Assembly (NCBI RefSeq): GCF_007858185.1
Contig: NZ_VFES01000007.1
Span: 186,001 to 250,000 of the forward strand
DNA from: Pseudomonas grimontii
GTDB taxonomy: Bacteria; Pseudomonadota; Gammaproteobacteria; Pseudomonadales; Pseudomonadaceae
Length of the DNA: 64,000 bases
Direction of reading: 5' to 3'
The translations under genes and the position numbers were made by a program. The notes below the pieces were generated by a model. It was not told where the DNA came from. It did not search any database and was given only the letters and a program-made list of their open reading frames with translations. Shown one piece after another: positions 1 to 9,935 of this stretch. The number at the start of each line of letters is the position of its first letter. The first letter of the stretch is position 1.

Positions 1-822
1 CGGCGGCCCGACCTCGTTGGTGGCCGGCCCACCGCTGGGTTCCGCCGCCAGCAGTTCCTGGGTGTAAGGGTGCTGGGGCGACTGGAACAGCGTCTCGCAT
101 TCCGCCTGCTCGACGATGCAACCTTGCTGCATCACGCACACGCGGTGAGCAATGCGCCGCACCAGGTTCAGGTCATGGCTGATCAACAGCAGGGCCATGC
201 CCAAGCGCGCCTGCAACTCCTTGAGCAGTTCCAGGATCTTCAACTGCACAGTGACATCAAGGGCGGTGGTGGGCTCATCCGCGATCAACAGTTCCGGCTC
301 ATTGGCCAGGGCCATGGCGATCATCACCCGCTGGCGCTGGCCGCCCGACAGTTCGTGGGGCAGGGCCTTGAGCCGTTTGTGCGGCTCGGGGATGCCCACC
401 AGTTCCAGCAGTTCAAGCGTGCGCCGGGTCGCGACCTTGCCGGTCAGGCCCTTGTGCAGGCCGAGCACTTCGTTGATCTGCTTTTCGATGCAGTGCAGCG
501 GGTTCAACGAGGTCATCGGCTCCTGGAAGATCATCGCGATGCGGTTGCCGCGAATATGCCGCAGGGTCTTTTCCTTGAGGGTCAGTAGGTCTTGCCCGGA
601 ATAGGCGATGGTGCCGGACGGGTGCCGGGCGAGCGGGTAGGGCAGAAGGCGCAGGATCGAGTGCGCGGTCACCGATTTGCCGGAGCCGCTTTCGCCGACC
701 AGGGCCAGGGTTTCGCCGCGCTTGATATCGAAGCTGACGTTGTTGACCACGCGGTGGTGATGCTCGCCCGTGACGAACTCGACGGAGAGGTCGCGGATTT
801 CGATCAGATTGTCCTGATTCAT
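1..822 (-). CDS. yejF: Peptide ABC transporter ATP-binding protein (YejF/NppD), 3' part beyond window
   Basis: Cytoplasmic ATPase that powers the peptide importer encoded by the next four genes. About 274 residues are visible and the frame runs off the left edge without a stop. The family has two fused ATPase domains, and only the first is present here. Walker A GESGSGKS lies near residues 43-50, the LSGGQ signature near 158-162, and Walker B LLIADE near 178-183, followed by an H-loop in the LLISHD stretch. The ATG at 822 follows the yejE stop after one base (TGAGATG), and an AGGA ribosome site sits inside the yejE end. In P. aeruginosa the matching gene is nppD, part of a system reported to import peptidyl-nucleoside antibiotics (from memory). 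Substrate here is inferred. Confidence 0.93.
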   Translation of the reverse strand, partial: MNQDNLIEIRDLSVEFVTGEHHHRVVNNVSFDIKRGETLALVGESGSGKSVTAHSILRLLPYPLARHPSGTIAYSGQDLLTLKEKTLRHIRGNRIAMIFQEPMTSLNPLHCIEKQINEVLGLHKGLTGKVATRRTLELLELVGIPEPHKRLKALPHELSGGQRQRVMIAMALANEPELLIADEPTTALDVTVQLKILELLKELQARLGMALLLISHDLNLVRRIAHRVCVMQQGCIVEQAECETLFQSPQHPYTQELLAAEPSGGPATNEVGPP

Positions 823-823
823 C

Positions 824-1843
824 TCATTTCCTCGGGTCGAAGGCATCGCGAGCGGACTCGCCGATAAACACCAGCAAACTCAACATGATTGCCAGCACGG
901 CAAACGCGCTCATGCCCAGCCAGGGCGCTTGCAGGTTGGATTTGCCCTGGGCCACCAGCTCGCCCAGCGAAGGCGAACCGGCCGGCAGGCCAAAGCCGAG
1001 GAAATCCAGGGCAGTCAGGGTGCCGATGGCGCCAGTGAGGATGAACGGCATGAACGTCATGGTCGAGACCATGGCATTGGGCAGGATATGGCGGAACATG
1101 ATCGCGCCGTTCTGCATCCCCAGGGCCCTGGCCGCGCGCACATATTCGAGGTTGCGCCCGCGCAGGAACTCGGCGCGCACCACATCCACCAGGCTCATCC
1201 AGGAAAACAGCAGCATGATCCCCAGCAGCCACCAGAAGTTGGGCTGCACGAAGCTGGCAAGGATGATCAGCAGGTACAGCACCGGCAAGCCGGACCAGAT
1301 TTCCAGGAAGCGCTGCCCGGCCAGGTCGACCCAGCCGCCATAGAAGCCCTGCAAGGCCCCGGCGATCACGCCGATGATCGAGCTGAGCACGGTCAACGTC
1401 AGGGCAAACAGCACCGACACACGGAAGCCATAGATCACCCGCGCGAGCACATCGCGGCCTTGGTCGTCGGTGCCCAGCAGGTTGACGCTCGAAGGCGGCG
1501 CGGGAGCCGGTACCTTCAGGTCGTAGTTGATGCTCTGGTAGCTGAACGGGATCGGCGCCCACAAGGTCCAGGCGTCCTTGGCCTTGAGCAGTTCCTGGAT
1601 ATACGGGCTCTTATAGTTGGCCTCCAGCGGGAATTCGCCGCCGAAGGTGGTTTCCGGGTAGCGCTTGAGCGCCGGGAAATACCAGTCGCCGTCGTAGTGC
1701 ACTGCCAGTGGCTTGTCGTTGGCGATCAGCTCGGCGCCCAGGCTCAGCCCGAACAAAATCAGGAACAGCCACAGCGACCACCAGCCGCGCTTGTTGGCCT
1801 TGAACCGCTCGAACCGGCGGCGATTGAGGGGGGACAGGTTCAT
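824..1843 (-). CDS. yejE: Peptide ABC transporter permease (YejE/NppC)
   Basis: Inner-membrane permease of the OppC/DppC class, 339 residues, a normal length for YejE. The N-terminus has one membrane segment (LWLFLILFGLSLG, about residues 24-36) and then a long periplasmic stretch typical of YejE. Five more hydrophobic segments follow. The cytoplasmic EAA loop that docks on the ATPase is visible as RAARALGMQNG. The ATG at 1843 follows the yejB stop by one base in a TGAGATG arrangement, so translation is probably coupled. With YejB it should form the channel for short peptides and peptide-like compounds. Confidence 0.95.
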   Translation of the reverse strand: MNLSPLNRRRFERFKANKRGWWSLWLFLILFGLSLGAELIANDKPLAVHYDGDWYFPALKRYPETTFGGEFPLEANYKSPYIQELLKAKDAWTLWAPIPFSYQSINYDLKVPAPAPPSSVNLLGTDDQGRDVLARVIYGFRVSVLFALTLTVLSSIIGVIAGALQGFYGGWVDLAGQRFLEIWSGLPVLYLLIILASFVQPNFWWLLGIMLLFSWMSLVDVVRAEFLRGRNLEYVRAARALGMQNGAIMFRHILPNAMVSTMTFMPFILTGAIGTLTALDFLGFGLPAGSPSLGELVAQGKSNLQAPWLGMSAFAVLAIMLSLLVFIGESARDAFDPRK

Positions 1844-1844
1844 C

Positions 1845-2921
1845 TCAATGCTCCCGGCTGGCGAAGTCGATACGCGGATCGACCAGGGTGTAGGTGAGGT
1901 CGCCGATGAGTTTCACCACCAGCCCCAGCAGGGTGAAGATAAACAGCGTGCCGAACACCACCGGGTAGTCGCGGTTGATCGCCGCTTCAAAGCTCATCAG
2001 GCCCAGGCCGTCGAGGGAGAAGATCACTTCCACCAGCAACGAGCCGGTGAAGAAAATCCCGATGAACGCCGACGGGAACCCGGCGATCACCAGCAGCATC
2101 GCGTTACGGAACACATGGCCGTAGAGCACGCGGTGGTTGGTCAGGCCCTTGGCCTTGGCGGTGATCACGTATTGCTTGTTGATCTCGTCGAGAAAGCTGT
2201 TTTTGGTCAGCAGCGTCATGGTCGCGAAGTTGCCGATCACCAGTGCGGTGATGGGCAGCGCCAGGTGCCAGAAGTAGTCGAGCACCTTGCCGCCCCAGCT
2301 CAACTCATCGAAGTTGTTGGACGTGAGCCCGCGCAAGGGGAACCAATCGAAATAGCTGCCGCCGGCAAACACCACGATCAGCAGGATCGCAAACAGGAAC
2401 GCCGGGATCGCATAGCCGACGATGATTGCCGAACTGGTCCATACATCGAAGTGGCTGCCGTGTCGCGTGGCCTTGGCGATCCCCAGCGGGATCGACACCA
2501 GGTACATGATCAATGTGCTCCATAACCCCAGGGAGATGGACACCGGCATCTTCTCCTTGATCAGGTCGATGACCTTGGCGTCACGGAAGAAGCTGTCGCC
2601 GAAATCCAGCCGGGCGTAGTTCTTGACCATGATCCACAAGCGTTCCGGCGCCGACTTGTCAAAGCCGTACATCTTTTCGATTTCCTTGATCAGCGCCGGG
2701 TCCAGGCCCTGGGCGCCACGGTAGCTGCTGGAACCGGCCACCGAGACTTCGGCACCGCCGCCGGCAATGCGGCTGGTGGCACCTTCAAAGCCTTCGAGCT
2801 TGGCGATCATCTGTTCCACCGGGCCACCGGGGGCGGCCTGGATGATGATGAAGTTGATCAGCAGGATCCCGAACAGTGTCGGGATGATCAGCAACAGGCG
2901 GCGAACAATATAGGCCAGCAT
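1845..2921 (-). CDS. yejB: Peptide ABC transporter permease (YejB/NppB)
   Basis: Inner-membrane permease of the OppB/DppB class, 358 residues. It starts with a clear membrane segment ([20 protein letters not shown], from about residue 5), followed by the periplasmic region with glycines and GAEVS. Five later segments follow, with the EAA loop around [17 protein letters not shown]. The start ATG at 2921 directly abuts the TAA of the upstream binding protein gene, so the five genes form one tight operon. It pairs with YejE in the transport channel. Confidence 0.95.
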   Translation of the reverse strand: MLAYIVRRLLLIIPTLFGILLINFIIIQAAPGGPVEQMIAKLEGFEGATSRIAGGGAEVSVAGSSSYRGAQGLDPALIKEIEKMYGFDKSAPERLWIMVKNYARLDFGDSFFRDAKVIDLIKEKMPVSISLGLWSTLIMYLVSIPLGIAKATRHGSHFDVWTSSAIIVGYAIPAFLFAILLIVVFAGGSYFDWFPLRGLTSNNFDELSWGGKVLDYFWHLALPITALVIGNFATMTLLTKNSFLDEINKQYVITAKAKGLTNHRVLYGHVFRNAMLLVIAGFPSAFIGIFFTGSLLVEVIFSLDGLGLMSFEAAINRDYPVVFGTLFIFTLLGLVVKLIGDLTYTLVDPRIDFASREH

Positions 2922-4766
2922 TTAATCGCCTCCGCTCGCCGGATCGGCGCTCGTGTTTGTGTTCGCGTCTGAGGTGACGGCAGGTTTTACGTTGGGTTTT
3001 GCCCACCAGGTGGCGGTGCCCACGTCATAGCGCGGCGGGGTTTTCGGATGGCCGAGATGGTCCCAGTACGCCACGCGGAAGGTCTTGATGTGCCAGTTGG
3101 GGATCACGTAGTAGCCGAACTGCAGCACACGGTCCAGGGCCTTGGCATGGGCGATCAGGCTTTTGCGCGAGTCGGCGTCGATCAGTTCTTCCACCAGTTG
3201 GTCGACCGCTGGGTCCTTGAGGCCCATGTAGTTGCGGCTGCCGGGCTTGTCGGCGCTGGAAGACTTCCAGAATTCCCGCTGCTCGTTACCCGGCGAGGTG
3301 GATTGCGGGAAGCTGCCCACCACCATGTCGAAGTCCCGCGAGCGGATACGGTTGACGAACTGCGAGACGTCCACCCGGCGGATCACCAGGTCGATACCGA
3401 GGTCGGCCAGGTTGCGCTTGAAGGGCAGCAGGATGCGTTCGAACTCGGTCTGTGCCAGCAGGAACTCGATGGTCACCGGTTTGCCCGTGGTGTCGACCAT
3501 CTTGTCGTCGACGATGCGCCAGCCGGCTTCCTGCAGCAGTTGGTAGGCCTCACGCTGCTGGGTGCGGATCATGCCGCTGCCGTCGGTCTTGGCCGGCTCG
3601 AAGGCCTGGGTGAAGACTTCGGCCGGGATCTTGTCGCGCAGCGGCTCGAGGATCTTCAGCTCATCCGGGCCAGGCAGGCCGGTGGCGGCCATTTCAGAGT
3701 TTTCGAAGTAACTGCGGGTGCGGGTGTAGGCGCCGTTGAACAGCTGTTTGTTGCTCCACTCGAAATCCAGCAACAGGCTGATGGCCTTGCGCACGCGCAC
3801 GTCCTGGAACATCGCCTTGCGCGTATTGAACACAAAACCTTGCATGCCCGTCGGGTTGCCGTTGGGGATTTCTTCCTTGATCAAGCGACCCTCGGTCACG
3901 GCCGGAATGTTGTAGGCGTTGGCCCAGTTCTTGGCGCTGAATTCCAACCAGTAGTCGAACTGCCCGGCCTTCAACGCTTCCAGGGACACGGTGCTGTCGC
4001 GGTAGTAGTCGGTGATGCGGTTATCGAAATTGTAGAAACCCTTGGTGATCGGCAGGTCCTTGGCCCAGTAGTCCTTGACCCGCTCGTAGCGGATCATGCG
4101 CCCGGCCTTGACCTCGGCCACCTTGTACGGCCCGCTGCCCAGCGGCACCTCCAGGTTGCCCTTGGCGAAGTCCCGCGTGGCCCACCAATGCTTGGGCAGC
4201 ACCGGCAGTTGCCCGAGGATCAGCGGCAATTCGCGGTTGTTGGTGCGCTTGAACTTGAACAGCACCCGCAGCGGGTCTTCGGCGACCACTTCATCGACAT
4301 CGGCGTAGTAGGTGCGGTAGATCGGTGAGCCTTCCTTCATCAGTTCCTGGAAGGTGAACACCACGTCTTCGGCGCGGATCGGGTGGCCGTCGTGGAAACG
4401 CGCTTCGGGGCGCAGGTAGAAACGTACCCAGCTGTTGTCCGGGGCTTTTTCGATCTTGCCGGCGACCAGGCCATATTCGGTGATGGGTTCGTCCAGGCTC
4501 TGCATGGCCAGGGTGTCGTAGATCAGGCTGACATTGTCGGCCGGCACGCCCTTGCTGATAAACGGGTTGAGGCTGTCGAAGCCGCCCATGCTCGACTCGC
4601 GGAAGGTGCCGCCCTTGGGCGCATCCGGGTTGACATAGTCGAAGTGCTTGAAGTCGGCGGGGTATTTCGGCGGCTCGTTGTACAGCGTCAGCGCGTGTTG
4701 CGGGGCGGCGTGGGCCGTGGTGCACAGCAGCAGGCTGCCGAGCAGTGCGTTGCGCAAATACATCAT
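2922..4766 (-). CDS. nppA2: Extracellular peptide-binding protein, second copy (YejA/NppA2-like)
   Basis: Periplasmic solute-binding protein of the SBP_bac_5 family, 614 residues, expected to deliver peptides to YejBE. I chose ATG 4766 (MMYLRNALLG) because it overlaps the stop of the upstream copy in an ATGA junction and gives a clean signal peptide ending around AHAAPQH. An upstream TTG in frame would spoil the signal sequence. The family core is visible: YVNPDAPKGGTF near residue 35 and LGSGPYKV in the middle. It is a diverged paralogue of the next gene upstream. Two binding proteins with one permease pair match nppA1/nppA2 of P. aeruginosa (from memory). Confidence 0.9.
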   Translation of the reverse strand: MMYLRNALLGSLLLCTTAHAAPQHALTLYNEPPKYPADFKHFDYVNPDAPKGGTFRESSMGGFDSLNPFISKGVPADNVSLIYDTLAMQSLDEPITEYGLVAGKIEKAPDNSWVRFYLRPEARFHDGHPIRAEDVVFTFQELMKEGSPIYRTYYADVDEVVAEDPLRVLFKFKRTNNRELPLILGQLPVLPKHWWATRDFAKGNLEVPLGSGPYKVAEVKAGRMIRYERVKDYWAKDLPITKGFYNFDNRITDYYRDSTVSLEALKAGQFDYWLEFSAKNWANAYNIPAVTEGRLIKEEIPNGNPTGMQGFVFNTRKAMFQDVRVRKAISLLLDFEWSNKQLFNGAYTRTRSYFENSEMAATGLPGPDELKILEPLRDKIPAEVFTQAFEPAKTDGSGMIRTQQREAYQLLQEAGWRIVDDKMVDTTGKPVTIEFLLAQTEFERILLPFKRNLADLGIDLVIRRVDVSQFVNRIRSRDFDMVVGSFPQSTSPGNEQREFWKSSSADKPGSRNYMGLKDPAVDQLVEELIDADSRKSLIAHAKALDRVLQFGYYVIPNWHIKTFRVAYWDHLGHPKTPPRYDVGTATWWAKPNVKPAVTSDANTNTSADPASGGD

Positions 4767-6592
4767 TGGGCTTTCTCCGAAGCTTTCAGCCACCACGCAC
4801 TCAGGCCCAGGCTATAGGGCGGCGTGGTGACAAAGGCGAACCGGTTACGGTACGCCAGGCGATGATAGTTGAGGTACCAGTTGGGAATGCTGTAGTGCTG
4901 CCACAGCAGCACCCGGTCCAGGGCGCGGCCGGCGGCCAGTTGTTCTTCGCGGGTCTGCGCCGCCAGCAGTTGTTCGAGCAGGTGATCGACGATGGGATTG
5001 GCGATGCCCGCATAGTTCTTGCTGCCCTTGATCGCGGCCTGGCTGGAGTGGAAGTACTGCCACTGTTCGAGGCCGGGGCTCAAGGTCTGGTTGAGGGTGA
5101 TCAGGATCATGTCGAAGTCGAATTGATCCAGGCGTTGCTTGTACTGCGCGCGGTCGACGGTGCGCAGGCGCGCGTCGATGCCGATGCTGATCAGGTTCTC
5201 GACATAGGGCTGCAGGATGCGCTCCAGGTTCGGGTTGACCAGCAGGATCTCGAAGCGCAGCGGTTGCCCGTCCTTGTTGAGCAGGCGTTGGCCCGACAAC
5301 TTCCAGCCGGCTTCGCCGAGCAGCGTAAGGGCATGGCGCAGGGTTTCGCGGGGGATGCCGCGCCCATCGGTCTGGGGCAGGCTGAAGGCTTGGGTAAACA
5401 GGTTGGGCGGTAGCTGCTCGCGGTAGGGGGAGAGCATCAGCCATTCATGGCCGGTTGGAACCCCGGTCGCGGCGAATTCGCTGTTGGGGTAGTAGCTGAG
5501 CGTGCGTTTGTAGGCGCTGCTGAACAGGGTGCGGTTGGTCCACTCGAAGTCGAACATCAGCCCCAGGGCTTCCCGCACCTTGGTCTGGCCGAAGGTTGGC
5601 CGGCGCGTGTTCATGAACAGGCCCTGGCTCTGGGTCGGGATCTGGTGGGCGATCTGCGCCTTGATCACCTCGCCACGGTTGATCGCCGGGAAGTTGTAGC
5701 CATTGGCCCAGTTCTTGGCCTGGTGTTCGATGTAAATATCGAACTCGCCGGCCTTGAACGCTTCGAAGGCCACGTCGCTGTCGCGGTAGAACTCCACTTC
5801 GACCTTGTCGTAGTTATAGAAGCCCTGGTTGACCGGCAAGTCCTTGCCCCAGTAATCCTTGACCCGTTCGAACACCAACTGGCGCCCTGGAGTGACTTTG
5901 CTGATGCGGTACGGCCCGCTGCCCAGGGGCGGTTCGAAGGTGGTTGCCTTGAAGTCGCGGTTTTTCCAATAGTGCTGGGGCAATACCGGCAACTCGCCCA
6001 GGCGCAGGATCAGCAACGGGTTGCCGGCGCGCTTGAACACAAAGCGGATGCGGTGACGGTTGAGGATGTCCACCCGCGCCACTTCCTGCAGGTTGGTGCG
6101 GTACTGCGGGTGGCCTTCAGTCAGCAGGGTGCGATAGGAAAACGCCACGTCATACGCGGTGATCGGCTTGCCATCATGGAAGCGCGCTTGCGGACGCAGG
6201 TTGAACACCACCCAACTGCGGTCCTCGCTGTATTCCACCGACTGGGCAATCAGCCCATAGCTGGAGGTCGGTTCATCGCCGGACGGCGCGTACTGACCGG
6301 TGCCGACCATCAACGGCTCATTCAGCTCATTGACGCCGTATTGCAGGAAATTAGGCGTGGAAACCGGGCTTGAGCCCTTGAACGTGTAGGGGTTGAGGGT
6401 ATCGAAAGTGCCAAATGCCATGACCCGCAAGGTCCCGCCTTTCGGCGCTGCAGGGTTTACCCAATCGAAGTGGGTGAATTTGGCCGGGTACTTGAGCGTG
6501 CCGAACTGCGTATAACCGTGGCTCTCGGTAATCGTCGCGTTCGCACCAAAGCTCAAGGCCAGACTTATTAATAGAAGGAGGGGACGCTTCAA
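4763..6592 (-). CDS. nppA1: Extracellular peptide-binding protein, first copy (YejA/NppA1-like)
   Basis: First gene of the peptide transporter operon, a periplasmic SBP_bac_5 protein of 609 residues. The signal peptide MKRPLLLLISLALSFGANA is followed by ITESHGYTQFG. Family landmarks DWVNPAAPKGGTL near residue 44 and LGSGPYRISKV are shared with the second copy, but overall similarity looks only moderate, so the two probably bind different ligands. Upstream, on the minus strand, AGAAGGAGGGG gives a strong ribosome site. A REPIN separates it from mltD. Confidence 0.92.
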   Translation of the reverse strand: MKRPLLLLISLALSFGANATITESHGYTQFGTLKYPAKFTHFDWVNPAAPKGGTLRVMAFGTFDTLNPYTFKGSSPVSTPNFLQYGVNELNEPLMVGTGQYAPSGDEPTSSYGLIAQSVEYSEDRSWVVFNLRPQARFHDGKPITAYDVAFSYRTLLTEGHPQYRTNLQEVARVDILNRHRIRFVFKRAGNPLLILRLGELPVLPQHYWKNRDFKATTFEPPLGSGPYRISKVTPGRQLVFERVKDYWGKDLPVNQGFYNYDKVEVEFYRDSDVAFEAFKAGEFDIYIEHQAKNWANGYNFPAINRGEVIKAQIAHQIPTQSQGLFMNTRRPTFGQTKVREALGLMFDFEWTNRTLFSSAYKRTLSYYPNSEFAATGVPTGHEWLMLSPYREQLPPNLFTQAFSLPQTDGRGIPRETLRHALTLLGEAGWKLSGQRLLNKDGQPLRFEILLVNPNLERILQPYVENLISIGIDARLRTVDRAQYKQRLDQFDFDMILITLNQTLSPGLEQWQYFHSSQAAIKGSKNYAGIANPIVDHLLEQLLAAQTREEQLAAGRALDRVLLWQHYSIPNWYLNYHRLAYRNRFAFVTTPPYSLGLSAWWLKASEKAQ

Positions 6593-6683
6593 GTAAGGGA
6601 TCCGATCCAGGCGGCTTGGGCTTTATGATCGGTACAGTAACAGCTTGTTCCGGTTGGAAAAAGCTGGTTGGGATGATGTAGAT

Positions 6684-6781
6684 CCAATGTGGGAGGGGGC
6701 TTGCCCCCGATAGCGGTGTATCAGCCAGTGAATGTGGTGGCTGACACACTGCTATCGGGGGCAAGCCCCCTCCCACATTGG
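6684..6781. repeat. REPIN (paired inverted REP elements)
   Basis: Two inverted copies of a GTGGGAGGGGGCTTGCCCCCGATAG element flank a central spacer. The outer ends match as CCAATGTGGG and CCCACATTGG. This is the nested hairpin layout of Pseudomonas REPINs, which are moved in trans by RAYT transposases. It lies between nppA1 and mltD, both on the minus strand, and could add an mRNA hairpin between them. Confidence 0.9.
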
Positions 6782-6802
6782 TTCTCCAGGGTTCTTGAAG
6801 CC

Positions 6803-8215
6803 TTAGCGCGGCCCGGAAACCACCAGCATCTGCCCCGGCTTCAGCGCCTGGCCAGTACGCGGGTTCCAACGCTTGAGATGTTGCATCTCGACGTTGAAGC
6901 GCTTGGCGACGATGTACAGCGAATCGCCTTTCTTGACCTTGTACTGCACCGGTTTCTTGCTGTCGGCCTTGGCCACCAGCTTGCGGGTGTCCTGCATCAC
7001 CAGGGTCTGGCCGACCTTGAGGGCCTGGCCGTTGAGCTTGTTCCAGCGCTGAAGGTCGTGCACGTCGACCTTGTTCGCCTTGGCGATCAGCGTGAGGTTG
7101 TCGCCATTGCGCACCTTGTAGCTGCGGGTACGGCCGGCCACCCGTGCGGTCTCAACTTCGTCGAACACCTGCTTTTTCGGGCGCATCGCCAGCAACTCTT
7201 CCGGCTTCATCGTCGAAAGAGTGCTGGTGAGCAATTGCGCCTTGGAGCTCGGTACCAGCAGGTGCTGCGGGCCATCCAGGGTGGTGCGTTGCTTGAGCGC
7301 CGGGTTGAGCTGGAACAGTTCGTCTTCGTCGATCTCGGCCAGCGCGGCAACCCGTGACAGGTCCATGCTTTGCTTGACTTCAACCACTTCGAAGTACGGC
7401 GTGTTGGCAATCGGGTTCAGGTTGACGCCATAGGCCTCGGGGGCCAGCACTACCTGGGACAACGCCAGGAACTTGGGCACGTAGTCCTTGGTTTCCTGGG
7501 GCAGGGGCAGGTTCCAGTAGTCGGTGGGCAGGCCAAGCTTCTCGTTGCGCTCGATGGCCCGGCTCACTGTGCCTTCGCCGGCGTTATAGGCAGCCAGGGC
7601 CAGCAACCAGTCGCCGTTGAACATGTCGTGCAGACGGGTCAGGTAGTCCAGGGCGGCGGTGGTGGAGGCGGTGATGTCGCGGCGGCCGTCGTAGGCGCGG
7701 GTCTGGCGCAGGTTGAAGTAGCGCCCGGTGGAGGGAATGAACTGCCACAAGCCGACCGCATCGCTGCGCGAATAGGCCATCGGGTTGTAGGCACTTTCGA
7801 TCACTGGCAGCAGCGCCAGCTCCAGGGGCATGTTGCGTTCTTCAAGGCGCTCGACGATGTAATGAATGTAGAGGCTGCCGCGTTCACCGGCGTTCTCCAG
7901 GAAGGAGGGGTTGCTGGCGAACCACAGGCGCTGTTGCTCGATGCGCGGGTTAACGCCCACGTTGTCCTGCAATTGAAAGCCCCGGCGCATGCGTTCCCAG
8001 ACGTCCTGGGGGACTTCAGGGCTGGGTTTCTCCGAGAGCCAGAGGGGTTTTTGCTTGATTTTGGCGGCAAGATTGGGTTTGGGTTGCACGGTGGATTGTG
8101 CAGCGAAATTTGTCGATTGGCAGCCCGCCAGTGTTGCGGACACAGCCACCGCCACAGCTTGAGCCAGGCGGGTCAATGCGTCTGAATGGTTGGATTTACG
8201 AATAGATGACGACAT
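6803..8215 (-). CDS. mltD: Membrane-bound lytic murein transglycosylase D, lipoprotein
   Basis: Cuts the glycan strands of peptidoglycan to anhydromuropeptides, anchored in the outer membrane. 470 residues from ATG 8215; a TTG further upstream is unlikely. A lipobox LAGC lies near residue 32 (SATLAGCQS). The SLT domain has the catalytic Glu in LLPVIESAYNP, then SDAVGLWQF and LALAAYNAGEG. The C-terminus carries two LysM peptidoglycan-binding repeats (RSYKVRNGDNL and VQYKVKKGDSL). The family often has more LysM repeats in other species; two is common in Pseudomonas. Beside gloB as in P. aeruginosa. Confidence 0.95.
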   Translation of the reverse strand: MSSSIRKSNHSDALTRLAQAVAVAVSATLAGCQSTNFAAQSTVQPKPNLAAKIKQKPLWLSEKPSPEVPQDVWERMRRGFQLQDNVGVNPRIEQQRLWFASNPSFLENAGERGSLYIHYIVERLEERNMPLELALLPVIESAYNPMAYSRSDAVGLWQFIPSTGRYFNLRQTRAYDGRRDITASTTAALDYLTRLHDMFNGDWLLALAAYNAGEGTVSRAIERNEKLGLPTDYWNLPLPQETKDYVPKFLALSQVVLAPEAYGVNLNPIANTPYFEVVEVKQSMDLSRVAALAEIDEDELFQLNPALKQRTTLDGPQHLLVPSSKAQLLTSTLSTMKPEELLAMRPKKQVFDEVETARVAGRTRSYKVRNGDNLTLIAKANKVDVHDLQRWNKLNGQALKVGQTLVMQDTRKLVAKADSKKPVQYKVKKGDSLYIVAKRFNVEMQHLKRWNPRTGQALKPGQMLVVSGPR

Positions 8216-8313
8216 TGGCTGGAAGTAAGTTCCGGGCAAAAATGTCGGGCGATTCTAGAAAGCGCTTTGGTTCCGGTCAACCATTCAGAAATTACGTATC
8301 AGATTGCGTCGTC

Positions 8314-9081
8314 TTAGAACTTATCTTTCCACGCCCTCAAGCTAGCAAACACCTCGGCCCCAGAGCGGTTGTCGCGGCCATTCCGTTCGTCCGCTTTTTG
8401 TTTAACGGATGTTTCAGAGGTGCGCAGGAAGGGGTTGGTGCGCTTTTCCAGGGCCAGGTTGGAAGGCAGTGTTATCTCGCCGCGGGCCCGCAGTTGACGG
8501 ACGTTTTCCACCCGTTCGGAGATGTCGGTATTCTGCGGTTCCACCGCCTGGGCAAACTTGAGGTTACTTTGTGTGTATTCGTGGGTGCAGTACACCAAGG
8601 TGTCGGCGGGCAGGGCGGCCAGGCGCTCGAGGGAGATGTACATCTGCTCCGGCGTGCCTTCGAACAGGCGACCACAGCCGGCGGCGAACAGGGTGTCGCC
8701 ACAGAACAGCACGCCCTGGTGATAGAAGGCGATATGGCCCAGGGTATGGCCGGGCACGGCATAGACGTCGAAGTTCCAGCCCAGCACGCTGATGCGGTCG
8801 TTATCCTGCAGGGCGATGTCCCGCGCCGGGATCGTCTCGTTGGCCGGGCCATACACCTTGGCGTCGGTCACACGCTTGAGTTGCTCGACGCCACCGACAT
8901 GATCGTGGTGATGGTGGGTGATCAGGATGTCGCTGAGGGTCCACGTCGGGTTTTGCTTGAGCCAGGCCAGTACCGGCGCGGCATCGCCGGGATCGACCAC
9001 GGCACAACGTTGGGTTTGCTGGTCCTGCAACAACCAGATGTAGTTGTCGGTAAAGGCGGGCAGGGCACTGATCTGTATCAT
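8314..9081 (-). CDS. gloB: Hydroxyacylglutathione hydrolase (glyoxalase II)
   Basis: Hydrolyses S-lactoylglutathione to D-lactate and glutathione, completing methylglyoxal detoxification in the cytoplasm. 255 residues from ATG 9081 ([18 protein letters not shown]), the usual start and length. The metallo-beta-lactamase motif [10 protein letters not shown] binds the two metals, GHTLGHI follows, and FCGDTLF gives the bridging aspartate. The C-terminal HAGH domain has [13 protein letters not shown]. Divergently placed from the methyltransferase gene. Confidence 0.96.
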   Translation of the reverse strand: MIQISALPAFTDNYIWLLQDQQTQRCAVVDPGDAAPVLAWLKQNPTWTLSDILITHHHHDHVGGVEQLKRVTDAKVYGPANETIPARDIALQDNDRISVLGWNFDVYAVPGHTLGHIAFYHQGVLFCGDTLFAAGCGRLFEGTPEQMYISLERLAALPADTLVYCTHEYTQSNLKFAQAVEPQNTDISERVENVRQLRARGEITLPSNLALEKRTNPFLRTSETSVKQKADERNGRDNRSGAEVFASLRAWKDKF

Positions 9082-9146
9082 TCTTCGATTCGCCAAGCTG
9101 AACACATTGGTGCATCTTAGAACGTCTAGGCGAGTTGGAGAATGCA

Positions 9147-9905
9147 ATGACTGATAAAGCGTTCGCCCAGGCCGATCCTGAGTGGCTGGCCCTGATCAGC
9201 GCGGCCCGTGAATGGCTGTCCGGGCCCATCGGGCAATTTCTGCTGGATGAAGAACGGCACATGCTCGAAGACGAGTTGGGCCGTTTCTTTGGCGGCTACC
9301 TGGTGCATTACGGCCCGTCGGCCCAGACCCCACCCGCCGCGCCCCAGGTGCAACGCAATGTGCGCCTGGGCGCGCCGTTGCCGGGGGTGGAGATTGTCTG
9401 CGAGGAACAGGCATGGCCCTTGAGTGAACACGCCGCGGATGTGGTGGTGTTGCAGCATGGCCTGGATTTCTGCCTGTCGCCCCACGGTTTGCTGCGCGAA
9501 GCGGCGAGCAGCGTGCGCCCTGGTGGCCATTTGCTGATTATCGGTATCAACCCGTGGAGCAGTTGGGGCCTGCGCCATGTGTTCGCCCATGATGGCCTGC
9601 GCCAGGCGCGCTGCATCTCGCCATCACGGGTGGGGGACTGGCTGAACCTGCTGGGCTTCGCGCTGGAGAAACGCCGCTTCGGGTGCTATCGTCCGCCGCT
9701 TGCCTCGGCCAAGTGGCAGGGCCGCCTGGCCGGCTGGGAACGCCGCGCAGGGGCTTGGCAATTGTCGGGTGGCGGCTTCTATTTATTAGTGGCGCGCAAG
9801 ATTGTGGTCGGCCTGCGGCCGGTGCGCCAGGTGCTGCGCCAGCCCATGGGCAAGCTGGTGCCGATGCCAATGGCCAAGGTCAACCGCAAGCAAAGCGAAC
9901 CGTAA
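9147..9905 (+). CDS. SAM-dependent methyltransferase-like protein beside gloB
   Basis: 252 residues, a class I methyltransferase fold of the Methyltransf_11 type. The C-terminal half of the fold is clear: [13 protein letters not shown], then [23 protein letters not shown], the usual strand 4-5 region after the cofactor site. The glycine-rich SAM loop is weak, so the substrate and even activity are uncertain. I chose ATG 9147 because GGAG lies eight bases upstream; TTG 9135 is the alternative. The neighbours gloB and rnhA are conserved with P. aeruginosa PA1813-PA1815. Confidence 0.85.
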   Translation: MTDKAFAQADPEWLALISAAREWLSGPIGQFLLDEERHMLEDELGRFFGGYLVHYGPSAQTPPAAPQVQRNVRLGAPLPGVEIVCEEQAWPLSEHAADVVVLQHGLDFCLSPHGLLREAASSVRPGGHLLIIGINPWSSWGLRHVFAHDGLRQARCISPSRVGDWLNLLGFALEKRRFGCYRPPLASAKWQGRLAGWERRAGAWQLSGGGFYLLVARKIVVGLRPVRQVLRQPMGKLVPMPMAKVNRKQSEP

Positions 9906-9935
9906 AACCTTTTTTGATTTCAGACCGAGCAACCG

